Assembly: GCA_945643635.1 (NCBI GenBank)
Contig: CALZFC010000354.1
Span: 1,500,001-1,564,000, forward strand
Length of the DNA stretch: 64,000 nt
Reading direction: 5' to 3'
From: Allodiplogaster sudhausi
Taxonomy: Eukaryota > Nematoda > Chromadorea > Rhabditida > Diplogasteridae
The notes beneath the pieces are model-generated. The model did no database searches, had not been told where the DNA came from, and saw only the letters and a list, made by a program, of their open reading frames with translations. The translations under genes and the position numbers were made by a program. Positions 1 to 11,799 of this stretch are shown piece by piece (the first letter of the stretch is position 1; every line of letters starts with the position of its first letter).

Positions 1-1392
1 TTAGTCATTTATTTCATTGTACTTATTTATCTATTTTCCTATTTTCAAAAATAAACGATAAACTGTTGACTCTATCTATATCACGAATGAATGGAAGTGA
101 AAAGCAACGGACGTGGCCCCTGCTCTCAAATTGCTGACCTGAAGAGGCAGAAAATTAGAAGAAACCTGTAAGATGACGTGTCGACGAGAAGAACTCTCTT
201 GAATGACAGCTCGTTAAATTACAATTTAAAAATTGAAATTAGCATTCACAATCCATTCAAACATTAGTAATGTTAAAATATAGCTCACTTTCAATTGGAT
301 GTATAATTGCATCGATTGTTGAGAGTCTCGCAAAAGATACATATATTCACAATTAGGTAGTAATAAATGTATCGTTACAATCTGATTTGGTTTTTTTTTG
401 CAATAAAGAACGAAGATAGTACACGGACACAATGATCAGCGAACGAATAATACCTTTTTTTTTCGACACTCCAACGAGAATCCATCTGGAATTTGTTTCT
501 AAATAAATCTTTAACAAAAAACATAAGATGCAAAGCTGACTGATAAAAACTGTGGCAAGCTTTCTAACCAACATCAATTTTACTTTCATAAATCGCTATT
601 GTTTGAATCTTCAACAAAACACTTGTACATACATACATACAAACATACATATATCTTGTACGAATCTCCTCACCAATTTATTACTGGAGAGAAGAATAGT
701 AATAAAAATAAAAATTCCACACTCTTCTCGTGAATATCACTTTTTAATTATTCACATTGTGTTGTGATGAAGTAATCGGTAATTTTTAGATTATCTCACT
801 TTCAAAAGAATGGTAAATAATTTTGGCCCGAACATTTTGGGGCATGATTTTCAGTGCTTACCTTGCATTAGATACGACGTAGTCCTTCCTTTCTTCTTTG
901 TTGTTATGACTGTTTCATTGATTCCATTCACAACAAAGTAATAATATATTATTTCACCTTTCTTAATTATGATGCAGTCTTCCGCAAGTGGAAATGATGC
1001 TGTTGTGGAACATCAACTGTGAGTTGCATATATTATACAACGTAACCAAGAAATGTGACGGCTACTTTGTAGCAAAAAGAAGAGTTGATAATATGTGTAT
1101 AATATTATATATACAACGCTCCTACGATTCACACGCCTATATATGTACATACATCGGAATTTAATGTCTAGAACGGAAACATTTTCAGTTTCAATGATCG
1201 AGCATGTTAGAGTGAACATGAGAGAGAAGGAGAGCGGGATATGAAGATAAAGAGAATGAGAGATAGAGAGAAAGAAAAATAGAGAGAATGAGAGATAGAT
1301 ATAGAAAGGGAATGAGAGATAGAGAAAGATCATGAGATAGAGAGAAAGAGAGCGCGAAAGAGCGAGAGAGAAAGAGAGAGCGCGCATGATGA
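1..1392. other. Intergenic, no gene seen; GA tract near gene A
   Basis: I see no supportable gene in 1-1190. It is AT-rich with short open frames only. From about 1196 to 1390 there is an interrupted GA-rich microsatellite. Its CT strand yields spurious Leu/Ser-rich frames. The stretch around 1140-1200 resembles the sequence at about 8280-8350, downstream of gene C, which supports A and C being copies of one ancestral gene with its 3' flank. Confidence 0.6.
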
Positions 1393-1655
1393 TTAAATGA
1401 CGGAGCAGGTGGCTGTTGTGATGACGACTTGGTCACGGATCCACTGTCCATTCATACACGTGAGTGTTACCGTCTTGAATGCCGGTTCGCCTTCCACCAT
1501 GCCGACCATTCCGTTGTTGAGCTGTGGAAAGGGACAGAGAGATAGAGAGGAATACGAGAGAGAGAGAGGAATACGAGAGAGAGAGTGAGAGAGTGAGAAA
1601 GAGAGAGTGATAGGAGAGCATGTTAATTGGGCAGAGAGTGGTGATAGAGAGCGCG

Positions 1656-1697
<42 letters not shown>

Positions 1698-2502
1698 GTA
1701 GGGAGAGAGTGTGAAAGAGAATAATAGGTAGAGAAAGAGAGAGTGAGCGATTGATAGAGTGAGAGAGGATAAGCGGTTGATTGCAAACTGCAGATTCCCA
1801 TTTTCTTATGCCAGCTTCGGAAATAACGGCCTAAAGATGTGAATAAACATGAAGTCAAAAGTGCAAGCCTTGAAGCATTGTAAAGGTACTGCCCCCTCCC
1901 TCCATTTAATCGACCAATTCCAACCTCGATGAGCGCCGTCCTCGCGCCTCGGCAGTCGAGTCGGCGCGTACAGATGCCGTTCATGACTGCGATGACGTCA
2001 GCGTCGAAGGCGTTCTCTCCCGCGCCGCCCTTGGGCGCCACGTTCATGAGGGTCTCGAGAGGGAATGAGATCATGTAACGGTCACAGAAACCAGCAGAAG
2101 ATTTTGTCCCTTTATGAGAACGCTATGATTGTGCAAAAAATGTCTCTAACTACACATAACTGTGGTTGGTGAGCAATGGCTATTATTCTCCGTACTATAT
2201 CGATTTCTTTTGCTACTATGAAAATACCATTACAAATTCGTTCATCACAACTTTAATATAGTATATGTATATGTATATCTTTTTTGCAGAGTTAATACAT
2301 ACATATGATGTTACAATAGTAGACAGATATTGAATAAAATTTTTGAAATTAATTTTTTTATATTTTAGATTAATTAACTAATTACCGGATCACACATGCA
2401 CATGCTCGGAGTCGGCGGCGGCGTTGTTCGGATGGCGCCGCACGCGGAGACTTCTTCGGATGCCAGGCGAGCGAGCAGAAGAAGAAGAAGATGACGAATC
2501 AT
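1393..2502 (-). CDS. Gene A: small secreted C6 (DUF281-like) cysteine-rich protein
   Basis: Three exons on the minus strand, 2386-2502, 1925-2053 and 1393-1521, all phase 0, joining to about 124 codons ending TAA. Exon 1 encodes a signal peptide (MIRHLLLLLLARLASEEVSA) followed by a Pro/Thr linker and CMCDP. Exon 2 carries the GICTRRLDC cysteine pair. Exon 3 has TLTCMNGQW and ends ATCSVI. The spacing of the cysteines and the C-x-n-G-x-W motif resemble the nematode C6 domain, a family of extracellular proteins of unknown function. The start is the ATG directly before the hydrophobic stretch. The acceptor of exon 2 (ctcgag) is unusual but is shared with gene C and aligns with normal acceptors in B and D. 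Exon 1 resembles gene B; exons 2-3 resemble gene C. The exon structure is strong; the family name is recognition, not a search result. Confidence 0.72.
1526..1780. repeat. GA/CT microsatellite in gene A intron 2
   Basis: An interrupted (GA)n tract, purest at about 1650-1695, fills the exon-3 side of gene A intron 2. On the transcribed minus strand it reads as a pyrimidine run leading to the acceptor CCACAG at 1522. Confidence 0.85.
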
Positions 2503-3189
2503 CCTTTAAAGGAGCAGGAAACTCACGTTTGAATTCGCGCCTTTTTACACAAGAACGTGATTTACCATTAGCTATACGCGGATTCAATAATGAGGAAGAT
2601 TCATAATTTTTCGGTGATCGCCCTCCTTTAAACATTTGCGCTTTTGAGGCATCACTTTGTTCTTTATTCACTTTTCTTAGAAAGATCCTTTTGGACAATT
2701 TCGAAACTCTGAGAGTTCATGGCATTGAAATAAAAAAAGTTTTACAAATTAACTAACTGTGAAGAACATTCAGTAAAAGTAGACAATAATGTCCATGCGA
2801 TACAGCATAAAAAGTTTATGTAAAATATCTAAATAATAGTTAGGTAATATTTTTTTTAAAATTTATATCCTATCTTTGATTCTAATACATATGTGTTCAT
2901 GCATATGTGCCCAAATTAGTCGTAATTTTACAACAAATAAAGCTGCAATAAACTAAGTATAGTAATGTCAACATTAATTGTTCTACAACAACACTAATGA
3001 TCAATGAGGAAGTATCAGCACTCTCTCACTGGCGCAACTGATTGACTCAAAGGAGAACGGTCAGCGCTATTCTACATTCATTCTAATACACAGTTTAGAT
3101 TCTTTCGCTCTCTCTCTCTCTCTCTGTCTCTCGCTGTCCTTTTCTCGCTCTCTCTTTCTCTCGCTGTCCCTTTACTGCTCCCTTTCTAC

Positions 3190-3239
<50 letters not shown>

Positions 3240-3749
3240 TCCCCCTTTCCATCCATGTATTTCCTTCAACTTCTCTTACTCCTTTCATTCTTTCATCTAT
3301 GCTACCTTTTGTTCCTTTATCCCCGCCTTCTTTCTCTCTCTCTCTTTCTTTCACCCTCTCCTACTTTGCCTTCCTCTTTCTTCTCTCTTTCCTCATCTTT
3401 TTTTCTCTCCTCTCCATTGGCACCCTCTTCCATTTGGCAACGCCATCCATCCATAGCTTCGGGTCAATTAAGATCCTCCTCGGCTCCCCTCCTTTTCCAG
3501 TTTATGGCACTGATCTACTCGGCAAATTTGCCCTTTTTCCTCTCGTCTCATTTCCCTTTCCCTTTCTCTTTTCTTGATCTTTACGCATCCTGAGGGGCTG
3601 CCAAAAGACCATGAAAAGGGAAAGGAATAAGGGAAGCGTTGTCGCAAACCCCATCCTTCGTCCTGTTAATGTGCAAAGAACAATTACGCTCTCCGCTACT
3701 TTTTTCCTTCCCTCTCTCTCCTCGGATCAGCCCCTTCTATCGTCGTTCG
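2503..3749. other. Upstream region of gene A, no gene; CT repeat
   Basis: No convincing coding exon. A partial end of the piggyBac-like MITE family (see 3750-3973) lies at about 2605-2632. A long CT microsatellite spans about 3105-3235. The region resembles the 5403-7000 stretch upstream of gene B, for example the paired sequences near 4045-4120 and 6705-6785. The neighbouring genes were therefore duplicated with their 5' flanks. Confidence 0.6.
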
Positions 3750-3973
3750 TTAAAGGAGGACCGAAAAATGATGTGATATTTCAAATTGCCGCTGCCCTTC
3801 GCACTCTCATTCGCGCGTGCTATTTTCACGCAGTGGGTTTCCGCGTCGCGTTCTCTTAGCAGTTTCGGAGAAAGTTTGTGCGGCCTGCGAAATAGCATGC
3901 GAGAATGAGAGTGAGGAATCACAGGGCAGTCGCGGCAAAAATTAAATATTTTTCGGTGATCTCCCTCCTTTAA
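3750..3973. mobile_element. piggyBac-like MITE (TTAA-flanked), copy 1
   Basis: A 224-bp element bounded by TTAA on both sides, with terminal inverted repeats beginning AGGAGG and ending CCTCCT. The interior is an imperfect palindrome that includes inverted copies of a CACTCTCATTCGCG-type block. A second copy with the same ends lies at 54198-54401 in an intron of the transporter copy T2. TTAA target sites are the hallmark of piggyBac transposition. No transposase frame is present. Confidence 0.75.
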
Positions 3974-4514
3974 GCTCATTACCGACTTCCGATAATACGG
4001 ACAAATTCAGGAAAAAAGTATGGAAAGTATTAGAGGAGCCCTGTGCCGTCAGCGCCCATTAAAATCCTCTCACATTCCTCCTTGCTCAATATCACTCGTA
4101 CGCGGTTTTAGCCGACCAATGATCAGGCTGATCATAGCTTACAATTGTGCCAAAAAATTATGTTCAACAACTTCTATTTTGATGACTCTTAATCAACAAC
4201 TTCTATTTTGATGACTCTTAACCGTTTTATCATCCAAACCTTTTCAATCTCGAGGAATTAATACTTATTGTTCATTTATCACATGGTAACAATGTATCAG
4301 ATCTGCAATTTTACGCACACTTGAAAATGCAACAAATCAGTATAAGATTTCTTATACACATGTAAATGATTACAGAAAAAATTCAATATTAGCGTATTTA
4401 TTCATGTAGTAAACATGAGAATTGAAACAATCATACAACCGTTGAAAAGCCTTTTAAATTCAAGCGAAAATTTTTCAAAAAAAATAAGAAAAAAATTAAA
4501 GATAATTGTTAGAA
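3974..4514. other. Gap between genes A and B, no gene
   Basis: AT-rich sequence without a supportable gene. It contains a short tandem duplication (CAACTTCTATTTTGATGACTC at about 4167-4187 and 4198-4218). The part nearest gene B (4380-4514) resembles the 3' flank of gene D at 11390-11497. Confidence 0.5.
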
Positions 4515-4662
4515 TCAAATGACGTTGCAAGTGGCGGCAGTGACAGCGACGTTCCTCGGAGTGTAGAACCACATGCGGTTTGTGCATGTCAACGTGGCCA
4601 TCACAGTGCCGACATCTCCTGGCAGTGGGCCTGTCACCACACCGCCGGCCGCTTGGTTAAAC

Positions 4663-4696
<34 letters not shown>

Positions 4697-5402
4697 GAGA
4701 GTAAAAGAGAGCGAGAAAGATTCCGCCATTCTTCAGGGAAAGAGATTGAAAAGGAAAGATTGTTATAATACTCAAAAAAGAATTTAAATAAGCAAGTAAA
4801 TTAATATGCAAAAATAAGTAAAAAAATAAGTATTCAAATAAATAAAAAGACAAACCTCGATGGTGGCCGTGTTTCCGGTACACGTGAGGTCCCTCGTGCA
4901 CGTGCCATCCATGCCTACTTTGACTTCGTCGGCGTCGAACGGCTTCTCGCCGGGCATTCCCGTCGGCATCACATTCACCAGTGACTATTTATTCATTTGT
5001 TTATTTATTTGTTGTTTATTTACTTATTTGTTTATCTATTTTGTTTATTTATTTGTCTATTTATTTATTTGTTTATTTATTTCTTTGTTAGATTATTTAT
5101 TGTATGTGATTCTAATGAAACAGCACATGCATCTAGCGATCCCTCCGGGGGATTTTAGAAGGTGCGCCTTCCGCGTGAATAAAGTAGCCGTCAATTTTGC
5201 TTCCGGCCCGGGATGTACAAGTCGAGAAGCACGAACGACTAATTAATTAATTAATAAATAAATTAATTAATTAATCAAGTACCGGATCACACATGCACTG
5301 GCTCGGCGTCGGTGTCGGCGTCGGGCGGACGCCACCGCACGCTGAGACTTTTTCGGATGCCAAGAGAGCGAGCAGAAGAAGAAGCAGAAGCCGATAAATC
5401 AT
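4515..5402 (-). CDS. Gene B: small secreted C6 (DUF281-like) cysteine-rich protein
   Basis: Exons 5283-5402, 4856-4984 and 4515-4661, all phase 0, joining to about 131 codons ending TGA. The protein starts MIYRLLLLLLLALLASEKVS, a clear signal peptide, followed by ACGG, a Pro/Thr linker and CMCDP. Exon 2 begins SLVNVMPTG and holds DGTCTRDLTC. Exon 3 holds TLTCTNRMWFYTPRN and ends TAATCNVI. The arrangement is the same as in genes A, C and D. Exon 1 is closest to gene A, while exons 2 and 3 are closest to gene D. A dense (GA)n run starts at the last acceptor (TAG at 4662-4664). Secretion is inferred from the signal peptide; molecular role unknown. Confidence 0.72.
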
Positions 5403-7044
5403 CTTTAAAAATGACGTTTGAATTCGCGCTTTTTCAAACTTGGACAAAAGGGCATGTGATTTTGACGCGATTTCAATAATCACGAAAATTCAAACATTGA
5501 TTACAGTTCAGTTTCGTGTGCGCTTCTGGGGCATCACCTTGTTCATAATTCACTTTTCTTACAATTATCTTTTTGGGCAATTTCGAAACATGAAGAAGCC
5601 CCTATTACTGAAATAATTAAAAAAAATATATAAGGAAAAAACATTAATTCTAGCCTATCTTCGATACTAATATGTATATATACAGCTATTAGTAGTAATC
5701 ATACAATAAAGATCATTGCAAAAATAAGTGTATTAAAATTAACATTGATTGTTCTACTGCCAAATTAAAGATATCTATCTCTACTCATTCACAGGCTCAA
5801 ATGTAGGACTTGAGGAGAACGTTCCACACAAAATCTACGGTCATTCTTATAAACGACATCCTTGAACACTCTCGTTTTGCAGTTAAGATATTCTCCCTCT
5901 CTCACTGTCTCTTTATATACATACACACTCTTTTTTTACCTCTTTCGTTATTCCCTCTTTCTTTCTACTTGTCTCACTCTTTTCATTCTCGTTCCTTTAT
6001 CTCTTCTCTCTAGCACCCGCCTTCTTTCTTTAAGTCCCTCTTTCTTTTACTCTCTCTTTCTTGGCCTTCCTCTTTCTTTCTCTCCCTCGTTCGTTCTTGC
6101 CTCCCGACTTCATTCACTCTACCTCGCAACCCACGGTTTTCTATGATTCTTCTTTCTATTAAAACATTCATACCTCACTTTTCTCTTTTTCTTCTGCTCT
6201 CATGTTCTTCCTGGTGTCATCTCTCTTTCTTTGCCCTTTTTCTCTCATGCACGTTCACTTCTATCTTGATATCTACATATATTTCGCTACCCTCTCTTTT
6301 GCCCTCTTTCCCCATATCTCTTTTTCTCTCTCTCCATTGGCACCTTCTCATCCATTTGGCAGCTTGATTCATCCATTGCCTCAGGTCAATTAAGATCCTC
6401 CTCTATTTCATTTCCAGTTTGTGAAGCTGATCTAATCGGCAATTTTTTTTTGTGACCTTGCTTCCCTTATCATTTTCCTTTCCTTGTTCTTTTCTTATCA
6501 CCACTGATTGTGAGGCGGAACGGCCTTTGTCCTGGAAGTGTGGTGAGATCTCCCACGCTCCTTTTCTCACTCTCTCTCTCCTCTTATCAGCTCGTTCTTC
6601 GTTCTTCAGGCTCATCTCCGAGGTCGATAGAATGGTCGAAGGCAGGAAAAGAGTAAGTAAAATATACAAAACAAGAGCATGTAAAGTATTAATACTGAGC
6701 ATTGGCTTCAGCGCACATTAAAATCCTTTCACTTTCCCTCTTCCTCAATATCACTTTTACGCAGTTTTCGCCGACCAATGATCAAACAAGCCTTAGTTTA
6801 GAATTTAACCCGAAATTGCTGCTGATGTTCAGATGGCAAGAGTTGCTATTTTGATGACTCTTAACGTTTTATCATCCAGACCTTTTCAACTTCGAGTAAT
6901 TTAATACTTATTATTCATTTATACTGTACTTATAGGGCCTACCTAATAGCAATGCGATCAGATCTGCAATTTACACGCGCTTGAAAATGCAACAAATATT
7001 TATATAAGTCACATTAATAAATATTTCTTATAAATCAATGTACA
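5403..7044. other. Upstream region of gene B, CT-rich, no gene
   Basis: Long CT-rich stretches (about 5880-6620) give Leu/Ser/Phe-rich frames on the plus strand that have no domain or splice support. The right part (6700-6900) repeats the region at about 4045-4240, so it is part of the duplicated flank of the C6 genes. Confidence 0.55.
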
Positions 7045-8124
7045 TACAGTACCGCTCAACAACCAGGGGTGCAGGAACTTTCGGAACTTTCGGAAAGTTC
7101 CAAAATGTCCGATCAAATTTGTGCGTTTCTCGATAACCACACGTCGATTTGGTTTGCATATTTGGATTCAGGCACTCGGGTTACACCATAATTGAGCATT
7201 AAAATGTCAAGATAATGCTTTTTCGACAAAATGGAAAATATTGTGAATTTGGTGGTGCAGGAACACCACAATTCGTAGTGCGTCAATGTGTCTTCGTGTC
7301 GGTGAAATTTGTGAAGGCATTTGCTCTAACAGTATATCTTTAAATTACAGTTGCAGACTTCATTTTTAGTTTCCTTATGTCTTAGTGACTTTTAATGTTA
7401 CAAGTGAAAAAAGTGCGCAAAAAAAAATTTTGCAATGCAAACTTGAAGAAATTGGTTCAAAAGCGGAACCGAACACCAGCCACTCCCTTCATACTGGTTG
7501 CAGGCATACCGAAACTTTATGTTTCGAAATTGAAATCTGGAAATATACGGAAGACTACGGAAGGTAAGGAATTTTCGTGGCATGGACTCTATCAGCTCTT
7601 AAGAACACGCTAAAATTGTTTGGAGCAGGCTAACGTTGTGGCTGGGTGGAGTATTGGTATGCCTGCAACCAGTATGAAGGGAGTGGCTGGTGTTCGGTTC
7701 CGCTTTTGAACCAATTTCTTCAAGTTTGCATAGCAAAATTTTTTTTCCGCACTTTTTTCACTTGTAACATTAAAAGTCACTTACTAAGACATAAGGAAAC
7801 TAAAAATGAAGTCTGTAACTGTAATTTAAAGATATACTGTTAGAGCAAATGCCTTCACACATTTCACCGACACGAAGACACATTGACGCACTACGAATTG
7901 TGGTGTTCCTGCACCACCAAATTCACAATATTTTCCATTTTGTCGAAAAAGCATTATCTCGACATTTTAATGCTCAATTATGGTGTAACCCGAGTGCCTG
8001 AATCCAAATATGCAAACCAAATCGACGTGCAGTTATCGAGAAACGCACCAATTTGATCGGACATTTTGGAACTTTCCGAAAGTTCCGAAAGTTCCTGCAC
8101 CCCTGGTTGTTGAGCGGTACTGTA
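7045..8124. mobile_element. Tc1/mariner-like palindromic element, two arms of about 470 bp
   Basis: The left arm (7045 to about 7512) is repeated in inverted orientation at about 7656-8124, separated by roughly 145 bp. The outer ends read TA-CAGTACCGCTCAACAACC and its reverse complement, so a TA dinucleotide flanks an element starting CAG, as in Tc1/mariner transposons. The arms are nearly identical, so transcription would give a long double-stranded hairpin. No transposase motif is visible. The same terminal sequence (TTGAGCGGTACTGTA) occurs once more near 35780-35795. Confidence 0.75.
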
Positions 8125-8629
8125 AGTATTGAAAAAGCTCAATATTGGTGTATTTATTCACCTATTGACGTGGGAATTGAAATTCTCTCGTAAATGTTAC
8201 ACTAAATTGTTTAATTATGTGCCAAAGATAAACAATTAATAGCTCATAATATGTACATATATACAACGAAAGACGATAATACACGCGCATACATATGTAC
8301 ATACACAGGAATTTAATGTCAGAAACGGAGACGCTTTTTGTTTCACTGATCGAACGCACTTCGAGAGAAAGGGATTGACAGAAAGAGAATAAGAGAGAGA
8401 GAGAGAGAGCGAAAGAGAATGAGAGGGAGTGAAAGAGAGAGAGAGAGAGCGAGAGAGAGAGAGAGCGTTATGATTAAATGACAGAGCAGGTGGCTAAAGT
8501 GATGACGACTTGCGTGGCCGGAACGATCCACCGTCCATTCATACACATGAGTGTTATCGTTTTGAACGCCTGCTCGCCATCCACTCGGCCGGCCATGCCG
8601 TCGTTGAGCTGTGGAACAGAACAGTGAGA

Positions 8630-8636
8630 GAGGGAG

Positions 8637-8674
<38 letters not shown>

Positions 8675-8830
8675 GGAATGAGAGAGATAGGAAGATCGAG
8701 AGCGATAGAAAGTGAGAGAGGGAGAGAGAATGCGATTGAGAGAGAGAGAAAGAGAGTGAGAGTGATAGTGAGAGTGAGCGATAGAGAGAGAGAGGGAGAG
8801 AGAGAGGGAGAGAGCGAGATAGAGAGAGAA
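8630..8830. repeat. GA/CT microsatellite in gene C intron 2
   Basis: An interrupted (GA)n tract directly upstream (in transcription sense) of the last acceptor of gene C, in the same position as the repeats in genes A, B and D. Confidence 0.85.
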
Positions 8831-9379
8831 GTCCTTGAAACATTGTAAAGGCAATGTAGACGATGCACGACCATCGTAATTACTCGCCCCTCCCCCCCCT
8901 CCCACATTTTAACCTCGATGACCGCCGTCCTTGCTCCTCGGCAGTCTAGTCGTAGCGTGCAGACGCCGTTCACCACGGCGATGACGTCGGCGTCGAAGTC
9001 CTTTTCGCCCTGGCCGCCCTTGGGCGCCACGTCGACTAGGGCCTCGAGAAGGAATGAGATCTTTCTTGCCTATTAGCACCGGGTCACCCATCTTTTATTG
9101 ACCTCGAAATGGAATTAGAAAAAACCGCGCATCGCGACCGCAACGCCTAACTCACCGTCCCACACTGACCAGTGCATATTTATTTATTTGTTTGTTTATT
9201 TGTTTATTTATGTATTTATTCTAAGCATTTCTTATGGAGCCTACCTGATCGCACATGCATGTAGCCATCGTGCTTGATGTTGTCATAGTGGTGCTTGTCG
9301 TCGTAGGTACTGTAACTGTCGTGGTGGGTACTGTAACTGTTGTGGGTACTGTAACTGTCGTGAGTACGGTAGTTGAAGT

Positions 9380-9850
9380 CAGAGCTGCACGCGGCCCGGG
9401 CCGGCCCGGCCCGGTCCAAGGGCCGGCCGGGCCCAAATTTCCAAGGCCCTCTAGGGCCGGGCCGGGCCGGGCCCAACCTTGGGCCCGGCCCTGAGCCCGA
9501 ATGGGCCCGATTTTCAAAAATTTGCAAACGAACATGCTTATGACAGAGCGAATTCTTATTGCTCATACATAATATTGTAGCTCGGGGGTTGTATTCCTCT
9601 TCAGAATGAAATAAATGAGAAGCCTTGTGAACGGCAAGCTCGAAGAAAAAAATGTTCGCTAAGAAAATTACGAATTAGAAATTGAAATTAGACGTATTTG
9701 AAAATCGGGTCGGAGCGGGCCGGAGCGGGCCGGCCCGGGCCGGCCGAGCCCAAAATTCAAGGGCCCTAAAACGGCGGGCCGGGCCGGGCCGAGATTTCGG
9801 GCCCGAAGGGCCGGGCCGGCCCAAAAAATTTGGGCCCGCGTGCACCTCTG
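9380..9850. mobile_element. hAT-like GC-rich palindromic MITE with 8-bp TSD
   Basis: The element starts CAGAGCTGCACG and ends CGTGCACCTCTG. It is flanked by an exact 8-bp duplication, GTTGAAGT (9372-9379 and 9851-9858). Both sub-terminal regions are runs of GGCCCGGGCC-type sequence in opposite orientation around an AT-rich core. CAGRG ends plus an 8-bp duplication are hallmarks of the hAT superfamily. It interrupts exon 1 of gene C. Related copies lie at 24268-25429, 40809-41257 and 52973-53064, with a fragment near 21750-21885. Confidence 0.85.
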
Positions 9851-9969
9851 GTTGAAGTAGGCGGCTCAGTCGGTCGAACAGCGGCGCATGTAGAAGAGAG
9901 AGGGAAGAGAGTCGCAAGAAAGAGGAGAGTGCAGAGAAGCAGAGGAACTCCACTGCATGACGACGACAT

Positions 9970-11497
9970 TCTCTGTGGACATTAGTTGAGTAAGAACAGC
10001 TTACTGTTATGAAACTGTGGAGAAGTATAAAAGTTGGGCTTTGTGGTGAATTGGAAAAGAAGAGAAAGAGAAGGACAGAATCAATGCTGAAGACTCGTTG
10101 ACAAAAGTATGCAAATGATAAATTAAAGAAAAGGATACTGTAGCACTTCTTTTCTCAACGACAGGGCAATGCTGTGCCCACAACTTACGCATCTCATACT
10201 TCATTTTCAGAGTGCCATTCATAACAGAACGGGAAAAAGAACGAATTGACTAGGAAATCGCGAATCGCCTATGAAAAGATAGCTGACTTGCGTTTTTTTT
10301 TATGGGGCCCCCTGGAGCTGTTCTTACGCCCTTTTACTCCTCTCTTACAATTAGTGTTCCCCTCTTGTCCATACCTCAGTCTATCTCTTGTTATAATTGC
10401 CACACCTAACCCTTTCTCTTCCACTCTCTCACTGTCCTCTGTCGCTCATTTTCTCTTTCTTTTCCAATGCATATGCATGTCTGTCTCGAACGTGAACCAC
10501 CATCATTTCCGTCAACTTAATTGTCTCTCTTGTGCTTGATTTATGTACGTACATACATGATGTTCCCTCCACTTTCTTCGCTTCCCAATCACCTTGTTAC
10601 CTTTTTGTGCCTGTTATTGCTGTGTCCTCAAAGAATTCTCCGCTCAAGATAGCCTCTTTGTCGCATAACTCTCTTGCTCTCACTATCTTCTCTCTGTCTC
10701 GCTCTCTTCTCCCTCTCTCTCTTCCCTCTTTCTCGAACGCTCTCCTTCTCCCTCTCTCTTTCTTCTCGGCTTCCATGGCATATGCAGGTAATTCAAATGT
10801 GCATATCTATGTACATATGTATTGCTTAAATAGACGAGTTGCACTTGTTCGTGCTGAGCCTGATTGTGAGGCAATTGCGATGCAGAGATGAACTAGGATC
10901 AATCATTCGCTACTGCAACCATGCCTCCCTTCTAAGGATGGCGATCAAAGACAAGGAAAAGGAAGGACTTCTCATCAGCTCTTCTCTGATCAGCCATCTA
11001 ACGTGGTTCCGATTCGCACCCAAAACACATGTCACCTTGAGGTCGTGTCGTTAAGAAATCACTGTTAAATACACGAAGCTACGAAAAGAAGGCAGAAGGA
11101 GAGTTCGCGTGCTGCTTCTTCAGTGCTTATGGAATAATTTTCTTACGTTGAAACTCTTATCCATTCCTCTTCATTCTTTCACTCTGTCTATCTCACTCTA
11201 TACCTCTAGATTTCACTTCTCTCTCTTGCTCTTTTTTTCGGCACCACCGAAAGGAATACTTTGGTTTTAAATACCTGTCGACATTACTTGCATACAAACA
11301 AACAAACAAACAAAAAACAGATAAGCTGGAAGCTGATTTCGCACACTAAAGTTGTTGAGGAACAATCTGAAGGCAGGTGAAAAATATATATGTATATTGG
11401 TGTATTTATTCACCTATAAAACGTGGAAACTGAAACAATCACAAAAAAGCCTATAAAATTCCCTCGCAAATAAAAAAAATAAAGAGAATTGTTAGAA
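9970..11497. other. Upstream region of gene C, no gene
   Basis: No supportable exon. The stretch near 10225-10310 resembles 12770-12850 upstream of gene D and 40260-40350, so 5' flanks of C and D are shared. CT-rich tracts around 10370-10770 give spurious low-complexity frames. Confidence 0.5.
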
Positions 11498-11649
11498 TCA
11501 AATGATGACATTGCAAGTGGCGGCAGTGACTGCGACGTTCCTCGGAGTGTAGATCCACATTCGGTTTGTGCATGTCAACGTGGCTGTCGCAGTGCCGAAA
11601 TCTCCTGGCAGTGGGCCTGTCACCACACCGCCGGTCTTTCGGTTAAGCT

Positions 11650-11680
<31 letters not shown>

Positions 11681-11757
11681 TAAATATACATATATTATTT
11701 GAAAGAAATTGTGAGAGAGAGAGAGAGAGATAAATATACATATATTATTTGAAAGAA

Positions 11758-11799
<42 letters not shown>

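Larger units (their letters stand above)
8474..9969 (-). pseudogene. Gene C: C6-family gene with hAT insertion in its first exon
   Basis: Exon 3 is 8474-8608, exon 2 is 8914-9042, and exon 1 spans 9245-9969 but is split by a 471-bp element at 9380-9850. Taking out the element and one 8-bp target duplication leaves 246 nt, an in-frame exon of 82 codons, matching the phase-0 exon 1 of the three sister genes. The full chain would be about 169 codons. The signal peptide side (SGVPLLLCTLLFLATLFPLS) resembles gene D. After the insertion comes a Thr/Val/Pro repeat (TVPTT units) ending CMCDQ. Exon 2 has NGVCTLRLDC and exon 3 has LMCMNGRW and ATCSVI, both closest to gene A. As read, the insertion shifts the frame and introduces foreign codons. 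The gene is therefore probably inactive unless the element is spliced out or is absent from other haplotypes. Confidence 0.7.

Noticed and set aside
1013..2074. Long Leu/Ser/Tyr-rich minus-strand frames across the GA tracts near gene A
   Set aside because: They are translations of CT microsatellites; only the short C6-gene exons inside them have splice sites, phase and homologues.
3172..3600. Overlapping Arg/Glu-rich and Phe/Ser/Leu-rich frames
   Set aside because: Low-complexity products of the CT repeat on both strands with no domain or splice support.
8343..9030. Frames of 143-166 codons over the gene C intron 2 repeat
   Set aside because: They read straight through a GA/CT microsatellite that lies between two conserved exons, so they are intron read-through.
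9216..9566. Gly/Pro/Arg-rich frames near the GC-rich blocks (also at 9675-9969, 21626-22012 and 40730-41349)
   Set aside because: They are translations of the GGCCCGGG arms of hAT-like elements, not genes.
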